Source: Flavobacteriales bacterium UBA7468 (GTDB taxonomy: Bacteria; Bacteroidota; Bacteroidia; Flavobacteriales_D; Crocinitomicaceae). From it: a stretch of DNA of 64,000 nucleotides. This document shows positions 43,065-53,421 of the stretch, piece by piece. Each line of letters begins with the position of its first letter. Position 1 is the stretch's first letter. The stretch lies in assembly GCA_002478565.1 (NCBI GenBank), contig DLPC01000026.1, positions 248,001 through 312,000 on the forward strand, read 5' to 3'. The notes under the pieces are model-generated. The model was not told the DNA's origin and did not search any database. It saw nothing but the letters and a program-made list of their open reading frames with translations. The translations under genes and the position numbers were made by a program.

Positions 43065-44054
43065 ATGAAAAGAAGACAATTCATACGATTTGGTGCCGTG
43101 GTTGGTGCGCTGGGTTTAGTCAAGCCAAGTAAAGCGACCAACATCATGGCGCAATCTTTTGAAGGTAAGACCAATGGCCCTTTGGTATTATCCACCTGGA
43201 ATCATGGTTTGGCTGCCAATGAAGGCGCTTGGGCTGTTTTACAAAAAGGAGGAACTGCCCTAGATGCTGTTGAAAAAGGAGTGATGGTCACTGAAGCTGA
43301 CCTCACGAATAGAAGTGTTGGTGTGGGTGGTCGCCCTGACCGCGAGGGCCATGTGACGCTCGATGCCTGCATCATGAGTGGTGATGCGCGCTGTGGTTCA
43401 GTTGCATTTTTGGAAGGTATTGCACATCCAGTAAGTGTGGCGCGGGCTGTTATGGAAAAAACGCAACACGTCATGTTGGTTGGTGCCGGCGCTAAAAAAT
43501 TTGCACTTGACTACGGTTTTCAACAAGCCAAAATGCCCATTGATGAAGTCAAAAAAGATTACGAACAATGGCGCAAAGAAAACAAAGACCTCTTCAAGAA
43601 ACCTGAAATCAACCATGAAAACCATGACACCATAGGCATGATTGCCATGGATGCAAATGGTCAGCTAGCAGGAGCATGTACGACGAGCGGATGGGCCTAC
43701 AAAATGCATGGAAGAGTAGGGGATTCTCCAATTATTGGCGCAGGGCTCTTTGTGGACCAAGAGGTTGGCGCTGCTACTGCAACGGGGCTCGGAGAAGCCA
43801 TTATCCGCATTGCTGGTAGCCACACCGTAGTAGAACTGATGCGCCATGGTTTTTCACCGCAAGAGGCTTGCAAAGAAGCCTGTATGCGTATCATCAGAAA
43901 GCACAACGATTTAAGCGGTTTGCAATGTGGATTTCTCGCCATTGATAAGGATGGCAATTATGGAGCATATTCCATTTATGCGGGGTTCAATTTTGCCAAG
44001 CACGATGCGCAGAAAAATGAGCTGATCGATGCACCTTTTGATCGCAATTGGTAG
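43065..44054 (+). CDS. Exported glycosylasparaginase (N4-(beta-N-acetylglucosaminyl)-L-asparaginase family)
   Basis: Ntn-hydrolase that cleaves the GlcNAc-Asn bond of glycoasparagines. 329 residues from ATG 43065. The N-terminus KRRQFIRFGAVVGALGLV is a twin-arginine-type signal, so it is exported, perhaps folded. Autoprocessing and catalytic Thr189 is in NHDTIGMIAMDANGQLAG. GACTTSGWAYKMHGRVGDSP and GLFVDQEVGAATATGLGE are glycosylasparaginase hallmarks and separate it from plain isoaspartyl peptidases. A TTG three codons earlier is possible but less likely. The stop abuts the beta-mannosidase ATG with no gap. Confidence 0.9.
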   Translation: MKRRQFIRFGAVVGALGLVKPSKATNIMAQSFEGKTNGPLVLSTWNHGLAANEGAWAVLQKGGTALDAVEKGVMVTEADLTNRSVGVGGRPDREGHVTLDACIMSGDARCGSVAFLEGIAHPVSVARAVMEKTQHVMLVGAGAKKFALDYGFQQAKMPIDEVKKDYEQWRKENKDLFKKPEINHENHDTIGMIAMDANGQLAGACTTSGWAYKMHGRVGDSPIIGAGLFVDQEVGAATATGLGEAIIRIAGSHTVVELMRHGFSPQEACKEACMRIIRKHNDLSGLQCGFLAIDKDGNYGAYSIYAGFNFAKHDAQKNELIDAPFDRNW

Positions 44055-46613
<2,559 letters not shown>

Positions 46614-46782
46614 TTGCGGCATCTGTCCGAGCAATATTTAACTTCATCCCAATTTTTTTCCCATTTTTTTCGCCATGTGTATGGGCGTGCGCAAGTCAGG
46701 CAAATTTTTGTAGGCAGATCTTGCTTTTTGACTCCTTTCATGTACTCAAAACAAAAAAAGCGTACGCTTGTTTTTGAAGGGT

Positions 46783-47064
46783 ATGAATCAGCAACAGCTT
46801 ACCGAACAAGACATCGACCGCATCATTGAAATGGCCTGGGAGGACCGCACGCCTTTCGATGCCATTTTATTACAATTTGGACTTAAGGAAGCTGAGGTCA
46901 TTGCACTCATGAGACGCGAAATGAAGCCAAGTTCGTGGCGCATGTGGCGTGCTCGGGTTCAGGGCAGAGCCACCAAACACAATGCAAAACGAGGTTTTGA
47001 AGTTGGGCGTCACAAATGCACACTCCAACGCCAAATTACTGGCAACAAGATTTCCAAGCGTTGA
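46783..47064 (+). CDS. DUF2805 / TIGR03643 family small protein
   Basis: 93 residues from ATG 46783. The family core is complete: LTEQDIDRIIEMAWEDRTPF, FGLKEAEVIALMRREMKPSS and WRMWRARVQGRATKHNAKR. The first half looks like a helix-turn-helix; the C-terminus is strongly basic, suggesting nucleic-acid binding (inference). Function unestablished. A TTG five codons earlier is in frame. TACGCTTG just upstream (46762-46769) is a one-mismatch -7 box. The 169 bases before this gene hold no supported feature. Confidence 0.82.
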   Translation: MNQQQLTEQDIDRIIEMAWEDRTPFDAILLQFGLKEAEVIALMRREMKPSSWRMWRARVQGRATKHNAKRGFEVGRHKCTLQRQITGNKISKR

Positions 47065-47079
47065 TCCTTTAAGAATGTG

Positions 47080-47087
47080 TACTTTTG
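47080..47087 (+). promoter_or_regulatory. -7 box for the TonB-dependent receptor gene
   Basis: TACTTTTG with a TTG 16 bases upstream (47061-47063), leaving a leader of about 60 bases before the ATG at 47153. This is longer than most leaders in this window. Confidence 0.5.
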
Positions 47088-47152
47088 CAGATTTTTTATG
47101 GAATAAACACCCATAATTCATCTATCAATTATCAATCAATCACACATTCAAC

Positions 47153-49135
47153 ATGTTTTCTCCATTTACAAAAACCTCCTTTATTCAATTATTTTTTGGC
47201 TTATTCAGCTGCTTATTTTTTACTCCAATTTTTGCCCAAGGGCCTGCTATTGATTCCATGTTGATCAAAGGGCCAATATTGCCGGTTTTTCCTAACAGGG
47301 TCGTTACATATCATCAAATTGAACTTATTGCTGGCCGCATTGGTTCGAACTATGCAACCCGAATGCAGAGTATTGAAAAATTGACACCAGCAAATCTACA
47401 ATTGCTACCTGCCAGAAGCGTGGCTGATGCACTTTCTTTTTCAGCGGGTGTCGATGTCAGACAACGCGGCCTCAGTGGCACGCAAGCAGATATCGGGATT
47501 CGTGGCGGCAATTTTGAGCAGAGTTTAATTGTTATCAATGGATTCAAGATGACTGATCCGCAAACTGGCCACCACGCCGCGAATTTGCCGATTCCGCTCA
47601 TTGCCGTTACGGAAATTCAAGTTTTTAAAAGCCCTACCGTATTGCAATTTGGACAAAGCGCCCTTACCGGAGCTGTCCATATTGGTGCTTATACACAAGA
47701 CGCTTTTGAAGTAAAAGCAAGTGCTTACGGAGGAAGCTTCAATAGTTTTGGTGCCCAAGCTTTGGTGCGTATGAAAGTTAAAAACTACCAACAAATGTTG
47801 GCTGTTGCAAGAGATCAATCGGATGGTCATTGGTCTAACTCCGATTTTAAAAACCACCAAATTTTTTACACAGGCACACATGCGTTAGGTTTAAATCAAC
47901 GCCACCGACTTGCTTATATAGCTGCCTATACCGACCGAAATTTTGGTGCCAATGGATTTTACACCAACAAATTCCCAGAACAATGGGAACGCACCACTAT
48001 GGCCATGGCTGGTGTAAAACATAACCTTCATTGGTACAAGCCCAGCGAGCAGGGTTCAAAATGGTTTTATTTCAAACAGCAAGTACTTTTGCGCAGTCAT
48101 GCCGACGAGTTTAGGTTAAAGCGTTTTGATCCTTCTTTTTACACCAATACACACGTCTCTAATGTATTGAGTTATGAATCTCAACTCGACGTAACTTTGC
48201 GTCGTCAGCAACTTCAATTTGGTATCGAACAGCGTTTTGAATTCCTCAATAGCAGTAATCTGGGTCAGCGCGAACGCCAATACCAAAGCGCATTTTTACA
48301 AGCGAAGGGCTATCTAGGAACTTTGAATTATGCGGCGGGGCTTTTGGTCTTTTCTTACAATTGGCAAAATATTCAACTGATGCCAAGTGTTCAGCTCGGA
48401 AAATCAATCGCACACAATCAGTTCCTATTTGTAAACTACAGTCGTGGCAATCGTGTTCCGAGCTGGACAGAAATGTATTATTCAGACCCTTCTAATGTGG
48501 GTAATCCAAATTTGCTCCCGGAATATTCGCATGCGACTGAACTCGGGTGGCGTTCGACTGCAAATCAATACAACAGCAAATGGTATTATTTTCAAGCCAA
48601 CGCGGCTTTGTTTTATCGTCAGCATACCAACATGATTGATTGGGTGAGGGCGGCTTCTGTGATTAATCCGAACCCGAATCCTTGGATGCCGGTCAATATT
48701 GCAAGCGTGGCATTTAGTGGCTTGGAAACCAGTATGACATTCAATGTTAAAAAAAGTGGAACCTGGGGCCCAAATAAAGTTCACCTGAATTACACTTATA
48801 TTACGGCTAAGCACAACTTTACAAGCGAGCAAGAATCTAGATATGCCATCACCAGCATGCGCCACCAACTCAATGGTCAAGCACTGTTTGATTTGAGCGA
48901 AAAAGTTCAGTTCAATCTGGCATATCGCTTGGTTCAGCGCATAGAACAACCTTTATATCAGGTGCTAGATGCTAAAATTTTGCTTCCTGTATATCGAAAC
49001 CTGACAATTTTTGCGGAAGTGAATAACCTTACCAATAAACAATATGTGGAAGCTGGTTTCGTTCAGATGCCTGGTCGTTGGTTCAAGTTGGGTCTTACTT
49101 TTGCACACAAGGCGATAGAAAATCCAAAGCCTTAA
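47153..49135 (+). CDS. TonB-dependent outer-membrane receptor
   Basis: 660 residues. Signal peptide to about residue 25 (FFTPIFAQ). The plug domain has LLPARSVADALSFSAGVDVR, DIGIRGGNFEQSLIVINGFK and FGQSALTGAVHI. A 22-strand barrel follows, ending in a strand with aromatic end (GRWFKLGLTFAHK). The SVADAL.. plug start and modest size resemble BtuB or siderophore-type receptors rather than SusC, and no SusD partner is adjacent. Substrate unknown. It ends seven bases before the convergent trpS. Confidence 0.9.
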   Translation: MFSPFTKTSFIQLFFGLFSCLFFTPIFAQGPAIDSMLIKGPILPVFPNRVVTYHQIELIAGRIGSNYATRMQSIEKLTPANLQLLPARSVADALSFSAGVDVRQRGLSGTQADIGIRGGNFEQSLIVINGFKMTDPQTGHHAANLPIPLIAVTEIQVFKSPTVLQFGQSALTGAVHIGAYTQDAFEVKASAYGGSFNSFGAQALVRMKVKNYQQMLAVARDQSDGHWSNSDFKNHQIFYTGTHALGLNQRHRLAYIAAYTDRNFGANGFYTNKFPEQWERTTMAMAGVKHNLHWYKPSEQGSKWFYFKQQVLLRSHADEFRLKRFDPSFYTNTHVSNVLSYESQLDVTLRRQQLQFGIEQRFEFLNSSNLGQRERQYQSAFLQAKGYLGTLNYAAGLLVFSYNWQNIQLMPSVQLGKSIAHNQFLFVNYSRGNRVPSWTEMYYSDPSNVGNPNLLPEYSHATELGWRSTANQYNSKWYYFQANAALFYRQHTNMIDWVRAASVINPNPNPWMPVNIASVAFSGLETSMTFNVKKSGTWGPNKVHLNYTYITAKHNFTSEQESRYAITSMRHQLNGQALFDLSEKVQFNLAYRLVQRIEQPLYQVLDAKILLPVYRNLTIFAEVNNLTNKQYVEAGFVQMPGRWFKLGLTFAHKAIENPKP

Positions 49136-49141
49136 ATCAAT

Positions 49142-50110
49142 TTAGTAGCCAACTTTCTGACGCGTGCGTTGTAGTACTTCTTGAGCTACAACGCGAGCTT
49201 TTTGTGCACCAATAGCTAAGGCAGCATCAATTTCTTGCTGATGAGCCATCAGGTGTTCAAAGCGTGCGCGTTCGGCACTAAATTTTTCAAGGATCAATTC
49301 GAAAAGTGCTTGCTTGGCATGCCCATAGCCATAGTTTCCGCCGAGATAATTGGCACGCATTTGGGCAATTTGCTCTTCATTTGCGAGCAATCGGTAAAGT
49401 GCAAAAGTGTGGCAAGTATCCGGGTTTTTCGGTTCTTCAAGAGGCGTGCTATCAGAAACAATTGACATGATTTGCTTACGGAGTTGTTTTTCTGGCAAGA
49501 AAATATCAATGTAGTTGTGACGAGACTTACTCATTTTTTCGCCGTCAGTACCGGGGATGAGCATGGTTGCTTCTTGGATTTGTTCTTCAGGCAATACAAA
49601 TGTTTGGCCAAATGCAAGATTGAAACGATTGGCTACATCACGGGCCATTTCGATGTGTTGTTTTTGATCTTTACCGACGGGTACAATTTCTGCATCGTAC
49701 AACAGAATGTCTGCGGCCATTAAAATGGGGTAGGTAAACAATCCACCATTGACATCATCCAAACGATCTGCTTTGTCTTTGAACGAATGAGCAAGTGTAA
49801 GGCGTTGGTAAGGATATTGGCACAGCAAATACCAAGTCAATTCAGTAACTTCTGGAATATCAGATTGCCTGTAAAATACAGTTTTTTGAGGATCAAGGCC
49901 AAAAGCCAACCAAGTGGCAGCTGTTGCATAGGTATTTTGTCTGAGGGTCTGTCCATCCTTGATTTGTGTCAAGGAATGCATGTCTGCAATAAATAAAAAA
50001 GATTCATTACCAGGAGCTTGAGCCAATTGAATGGCTGGTAAGATTGCGCCAAGAATATTGCCTAAATGTGGAGTTCCTGTACTTTGAATACCTGTGAGTA
50101 TGCGTGCCAT
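49142..50110 (-). CDS. trpS: Tryptophanyl-tRNA synthetase
   Basis: Charges tRNA-Trp. 322 residues, class Ic. The HIGH-equivalent is TGTPHLGNILGA (about 12-23) and the KMSKS loop is intact in GEKMSKSRHNYIDIF. FYRQSDIPEVTELTWYLLC and AADILLYDAEIVPVGKDQKQ are family blocks. Transcribed alone, divergent from plsC, with a -7 box 16 bases upstream. Confidence 0.96.
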   Translation of the reverse strand: MARILTGIQSTGTPHLGNILGAILPAIQLAQAPGNESFLFIADMHSLTQIKDGQTLRQNTYATAATWLAFGLDPQKTVFYRQSDIPEVTELTWYLLCQYPYQRLTLAHSFKDKADRLDDVNGGLFTYPILMAADILLYDAEIVPVGKDQKQHIEMARDVANRFNLAFGQTFVLPEEQIQEATMLIPGTDGEKMSKSRHNYIDIFLPEKQLRKQIMSIVSDSTPLEEPKNPDTCHTFALYRLLANEEQIAQMRANYLGGNYGYGHAKQALFELILEKFSAERARFEHLMAHQQEIDAALAIGAQKARVVAQEVLQRTRQKVGY

Positions 50111-50126
50111 TCGCTAAAAATTTGTT

Positions 50127-50134
50127 CAAAATTA
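50127..50134 (-). promoter_or_regulatory. -7 box for trpS
   Basis: Minus-strand TAATTTTG, 16 bases before the trpS ATG. Confidence 0.5.
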
Positions 50135-50180
50135 GTGATTTTGCCCCGTTTATTTACTGCCAAAGCTTGTGGGTATTTCT

Positions 50181-50188
50181 TACCTTTG
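50181..50188 (+). promoter_or_regulatory. -7 box four bases before plsC (leaderless candidate)
   Basis: TACCTTTG, then AACT, then the ATG at 50193. Confidence 0.55.
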
Positions 50189-50192
50189 AACT

Positions 50193-50960
50193 ATGCAGCA
50201 AATCAAAGGTATTTTTGGCTTGATATGGAAGCTCTATATTGCTTTCGTCTTTTTTGTTTTCGCCATTTTATTTTATCCGCTGTTTTGGACACTCCAACTC
50301 AAAGCTACTTGGCGCAAACACGGCTTTCAAATTTTTGTCATTTGGAGCTGGATGATGCGCATTTTTTGTATTTACCCTGTGCGTTACAAACTAAAGTCGC
50401 CCCTACCTAAAGCCCCTTACATCATCATCTCGAATCACAGTTCCTACCTTGATATCTTTCTGTTGCATTCCATCTTGCCGCAGCACCCATTTGCATTTTT
50501 AGGTAAAGCAGAAATCTTGCGTTACCCTATTGTCAGAACCTATTTTAAAGCTTTGAACATCCCCGTTTATCGCAAAGACAAATCCAAAGCCGGGCAAGCA
50601 TTTGTTCAAGCGAAAAAAGCAGTTGAAAACGGTTGGTCCATTGTTATCTTCCCTGAAGGTACGATCCCTGAAGAAAACATTCCTCAAATGATCCCATTCA
50701 AAAATGGTGCTTTTCGCTTGGCTAAAGATCTGAACATTCCGATCGTCCCACTTACATTCACACAGAACTTTCATTTATTCTCAGATCCAACCATTATTTT
50801 GGGTCCGGCTCATCCAGGAGTAGTTGAGGTATATATCCATCCTTTTATTTCACCAGAACGCATAGCGCAACTGAGTGTCAGTGAATTGAGCGATTACTGC
50901 TACAACTTGATCTCAGCACCTATTACAGTGGCACATCCTGAACTCATGAAAAAAATGTAA
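50193..50960 (+). CDS. plsC: 1-acyl-sn-glycerol-3-phosphate acyltransferase
   Basis: Second acylation in phosphatidic acid synthesis, at the inner membrane. 255 residues with an N-terminal hydrophobic segment (about 12-35). Acyltransferase motifs: ISNHSSYLDIFLL (HxxxxD), FPEGTIPEE (motif III) and IPIVPLTF. Start follows a -7 box by four bases. Its stop codon TAA forms the first bases of the gatC -7 box. Confidence 0.92.
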   Translation: MQQIKGIFGLIWKLYIAFVFFVFAILFYPLFWTLQLKATWRKHGFQIFVIWSWMMRIFCIYPVRYKLKSPLPKAPYIIISNHSSYLDIFLLHSILPQHPFAFLGKAEILRYPIVRTYFKALNIPVYRKDKSKAGQAFVQAKKAVENGWSIVIFPEGTIPEENIPQMIPFKNGAFRLAKDLNIPIVPLTFTQNFHLFSDPTIILGPAHPGVVEVYIHPFISPERIAQLSVSELSDYCYNLISAPITVAHPELMKKM

Positions 50961-50965
50961 ATTTG
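50958..50965 (+). promoter_or_regulatory. -7 box of gatC built on the plsC stop codon (leaderless candidate)
   Basis: TAAATTTG begins with the plsC TAA; CCTT and the gatC ATG (50970) follow. Confidence 0.5.
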
Positions 50966-50969
50966 CCTT

Positions 50970-51260
50970 ATGGAAGTATCAGAAGCACTTATCGATCATA
51001 TTGCCCATTTATCTCGCCTTTCTTTTGAGGGGCCAGAAAAGGATGCCATTCGTCAAGACCTGCAACGCATGATCGCTTTTGTGGACAAACTCAGTGAGCT
51101 AGATACTACAGGAGTTGAGCCACTCATCTTTATGTCCGAAGAAGTCAATCGACTCCGAGAAGATGTTGCTGTTCAGAGCATAAGCCATGAAGAAGCATTA
51201 CTCAATGCACCCAAAAAAGATTCAGATTATTTCAGAATTCCTAAGGTGCTAGACAAATAA
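50970..51260 (+). CDS. gatC: Asp/Glu-tRNA amidotransferase subunit C
   Basis: Small stabilising subunit of the GatCAB complex that makes Gln-tRNA or Asn-tRNA by transamidation. 96 residues: IDHIAHLSRLSFEGPEKDAI (about 7-26), MIAFVDKLSELDTTGVEPL and the C-terminal DYFRIPKVLDK, which is the usual end (FxVPKVL/I). gatA and gatB are not adjacent. It is followed after two bases by a glycosyltransferase gene starting with TTG. Confidence 0.94.
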   Translation: MEVSEALIDHIAHLSRLSFEGPEKDAIRQDLQRMIAFVDKLSELDTTGVEPLIFMSEEVNRLREDVAVQSISHEEALLNAPKKDSDYFRIPKVLDK

Positions 51261-51262
51261 GC

Positions 51263-52135
51263 TTGAAAGTCAGCGGTTTTACTTTTATAAGAAATGCCAT
51301 CACCCTTGACTATCCTATTGTTGAGGCCATTCAATCTATTTTACCCCTTTGTGACGAAGTGCTAGTTGCTGTCGGTAATTCCGAAGATCAAACACTTGCA
51401 CTTATTCAAAGTATTGATCCAAAAGTCAAAATCATCGAAACCACCTGGGACGACTCTCTACGTGCAAATGGCGCAGTTTTGGCAGTCGAAACAGACAAAG
51501 CTTTAGCAGCAATAAGCCCCGATGCCGATTGGGCTTTTTATATTCAAGGTGATGAAGTTATCCATGAAGCGGATCACCAGGCCATTCAAGCAGCCATGCA
51601 AAAATATCAACACGATACTGCTGTGGACGGCTTACTATTCGATTATTTGCATTTTTACGGTTCCTATGATTATGTTGGGATCTCCAATAATTGGTACAAA
51701 AAAGAAATTCGCATTATCAAGCCGGGCAGGGGTATTTATTCTTACCGAGATGCACAGGGCTTTAGAAAAGCTCCTGATCAAAAACTAAAAGTAGCACCAG
51801 CAAACGCCCGCGTTTTTCATTATGGTTGGGTCAAAGATCCGAGGGCCATGCAACTCAAACAAGAAAACTTCCATAAACTTTGGCACGACGACGCTTGGCT
51901 AGACAAAAACATTAAGGTAGCCGAGCACTTCGATTACGAAGATCATATCCATCAGTTGGCGCGATTCAAAGGTACCCACCCTCAGTGCATAGAAGCACGA
52001 ATTGCCAAAAGAAATTGGCATTTTGAAACCGATATTACACGGCACAAAAAAAGATTCAAAAACATCCTCAAAGACTGGCTCAAAAAGATTGGGATCGACA
52101 CCCATTATGCCAACTATACGCTCATCAGAAAGTAG
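51263..52135 (+). CDS. Family 2 glycosyltransferase-like protein
   Basis: 290 residues, start TTG at 51263 (LKVSGFTFIRNAITLDYPIV), two bases after the gatC stop. This opening is the conserved one for the family, so the TTG is accepted. The GT-A fold is suggested by VLVAVGNSEDQTLALI and ADWAFYIQGDEVIHE, where the usual DxD is replaced by QGDE, as in a known subgroup. A late basic part (RHKKRFKNILKDWLKKIG) may contact the membrane. Acceptor unknown. The run plsC-gatC-glycosyltransferase shares strand and tight spacing. Confidence 0.82.
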   Translation: MKVSGFTFIRNAITLDYPIVEAIQSILPLCDEVLVAVGNSEDQTLALIQSIDPKVKIIETTWDDSLRANGAVLAVETDKALAAISPDADWAFYIQGDEVIHEADHQAIQAAMQKYQHDTAVDGLLFDYLHFYGSYDYVGISNNWYKKEIRIIKPGRGIYSYRDAQGFRKAPDQKLKVAPANARVFHYGWVKDPRAMQLKQENFHKLWHDDAWLDKNIKVAEHFDYEDHIHQLARFKGTHPQCIEARIAKRNWHFETDITRHKKRFKNILKDWLKKIGIDTHYANYTLIRK

Positions 52136-52149
52136 TTTGCATTCTAAAC

Positions 52150-52818
52150 TTAAGCGAGCCTAAACTTACAGTATTTAATGACATGACCGCGCTTACTGAA
52201 GAATTCTTCATAGTAGGTTTTGATATGAAAAATTTCTTTGGTTTGCTGATCGAGGTCTTCGGGCAAATTGGCATAAAGATCAGGGTAGCAAGCAAGCATT
52301 TCGTGGCCGTGTTCCTCAATTTGCTCCAAGGTGTAGTCAAAAAGCACATCAGAATCGGTTTTCATATGAATGATGCCGCCCGGTTTTAAAATTTGCTTGT
52401 AGCGTGCCGTAAAAATAGGCGAGGAGAGTCGTTTTCTGGCTTTCTTAGGTTGAGGATCCGAAAAGGTAAGCCAAATTTCATCTACTTCGCCGGGTTCAAA
52501 ATAAGCCAAAATAAAGTCGATGCGCGTTCTTAGAAAAGCCACATTTTTGAGTTCTAATTCAAGCGCTTCCTTGGCTCCAATATAAATTCTATTCCCTTTG
52601 AGGTCAACACCGATGAAGTTTTGTTCGGGATAATGCTGGCCCATACCAACAGCATATTCGCCTTTACCACAGCCTAATTCTAAAATGATTGGATTGTTAT
52701 TGCCAAAAACTTCTTGTCTCCATTTTCCTTTTAAAGCAAAAGGCTCTCCCATAACGGGCTCGTGTACATTTGCGAACGTTTTTATTGCTGCAAATCGTTT
52801 TAACTTATCTTTTCCCAC
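52150..52818 (-). CDS. trmB: tRNA (guanine-N7)-methyltransferase
   Basis: Makes m7G46 in tRNA with SAM. 222 residues, GTG start at 52818 (VGKDKLKRFAAIK). SAM site: ILELGCGKGEYAVGMGQHYP (about 45-64). Catalytic and tRNA-binding blocks: IWLTFSDPQPKKARKRLSSP and GGIIHMKTDSDVLFDYTL. The GTG lies four bases from a -7 box, so the mRNA may be leaderless. It is divergent from the unknown gene at 52855. Confidence 0.94.
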   Translation of the reverse strand: MGKDKLKRFAAIKTFANVHEPVMGEPFALKGKWRQEVFGNNNPIILELGCGKGEYAVGMGQHYPEQNFIGVDLKGNRIYIGAKEALELELKNVAFLRTRIDFILAYFEPGEVDEIWLTFSDPQPKKARKRLSSPIFTARYKQILKPGGIIHMKTDSDVLFDYTLEQIEEHGHEMLACYPDLYANLPEDLDQQTKEIFHIKTYYEEFFSKRGHVIKYCKFRLA

Positions 52819-52822
52819 GGCC

Positions 52823-52830
52823 CAAAGTTA
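52823..52830 (-). promoter_or_regulatory. -7 box four bases before the trmB GTG (leaderless candidate)
   Basis: Minus-strand TAACTTTG, then GGCC, then GTG at 52818. It faces the box at 52843, 12 bases away. Confidence 0.55.
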
Positions 52831-52842
52831 CAAGAATCCTCG

Positions 52843-52850
52843 TAATTTTG
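52843..52850 (+). promoter_or_regulatory. -7 box four bases before the 52855 gene (leaderless candidate)
   Basis: TAATTTTG, then CAGC, then ATG 52855. The two divergent boxes leave almost no room for separate -33 elements that do not lie within the opposite gene. Confidence 0.55.
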
Positions 52851-52854
52851 CAGC

Positions 52855-53421
52855 ATGCATTTCGTTGAGCCTTTCTATAATTGGCGCGGTTATTATATCG
52901 CAGCCGAAGACCCATCATCTCCTTTTTATGGTCGTGAATACAGTGAATTTGCATTCAGTAACACCGTCTATAATTTTTACATTCATCCTCAGTGGGACGA
53001 ATTTGGCTCGCAAACACTTTTTCTAAAGATCCTTTTTGTCGATTACGAGGAAAAATATGCGGTCTTAGAGTTCATTGGTGAATGGAACGATGCCATAGAA
53101 AATGACATCATGGTACTCAAGCGAGAGGTCATTGACCAGCTCATCAATCTCGAAATCAATCAGTTTATTTTAATTGGTGAAAATGTTCTGAATTTTCATT
53201 TCTCTGATGACTGTTATTACGAAGAGTGGTTTGACGACATCGAAGATGGATGGGTAGCCATGGTTAATTTCCATGAACATGTCAGCAAAGAATTTCAACG
53301 CATTCACCTCGATCATTATTTTGCCATGGGAGGTGAGCTAGATGAGCTTGAATGGCGCACCTTTCAACCGCAGCACTTCTATCAGAAGGTAGCTGGTTTG
53401 GTACAGAAACGTTTGGGCTAG
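52855..53421 (+). CDS. Conserved Bacteroidota protein of unknown function
   Basis: 188 residues, acidic and rich in Phe, Tyr and Trp, with no signal peptide or membrane segment, so cytosolic. Notable blocks: FYGREYSEFAFSNTVYNFYI, QWDEFGSQTLFLKILFVDYE, EFIGEWNDAIENDIMVLKRE and DDCYYEEWFDDIEDGW. I recall similar hypothetical proteins in the phylum but no assigned function. It is divergent from trmB, with both starts four bases from their -7 boxes. Its TAG stop and the stop of the convergent transporter share the palindrome CTAG (53418-53421). Confidence 0.8.
   Translation: MHFVEPFYNWRGYYIAAEDPSSPFYGREYSEFAFSNTVYNFYIHPQWDEFGSQTLFLKILFVDYEEKYAVLEFIGEWNDAIENDIMVLKREVIDQLINLEINQFILIGENVLNFHFSDDCYYEEWFDDIEDGWVAMVNFHEHVSKEFQRIHLDHYFAMGGELDELEWRTFQPQHFYQKVAGLVQKRLG

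Noticed and set aside
46614..46829. Open frame of 71 codons after the beta-mannosidase
   Set aside because: Starts with TTG directly after the stop, has no recognisable motif and overlaps the supported DUF2805 gene in another frame.
47098..47106. ATG just after the -7 box before the TonB receptor
   Set aside because: It is followed by one codon and a stop (ATG GAA TAA), so it is not a gene; a role as a minimal upstream ORF cannot be supported.
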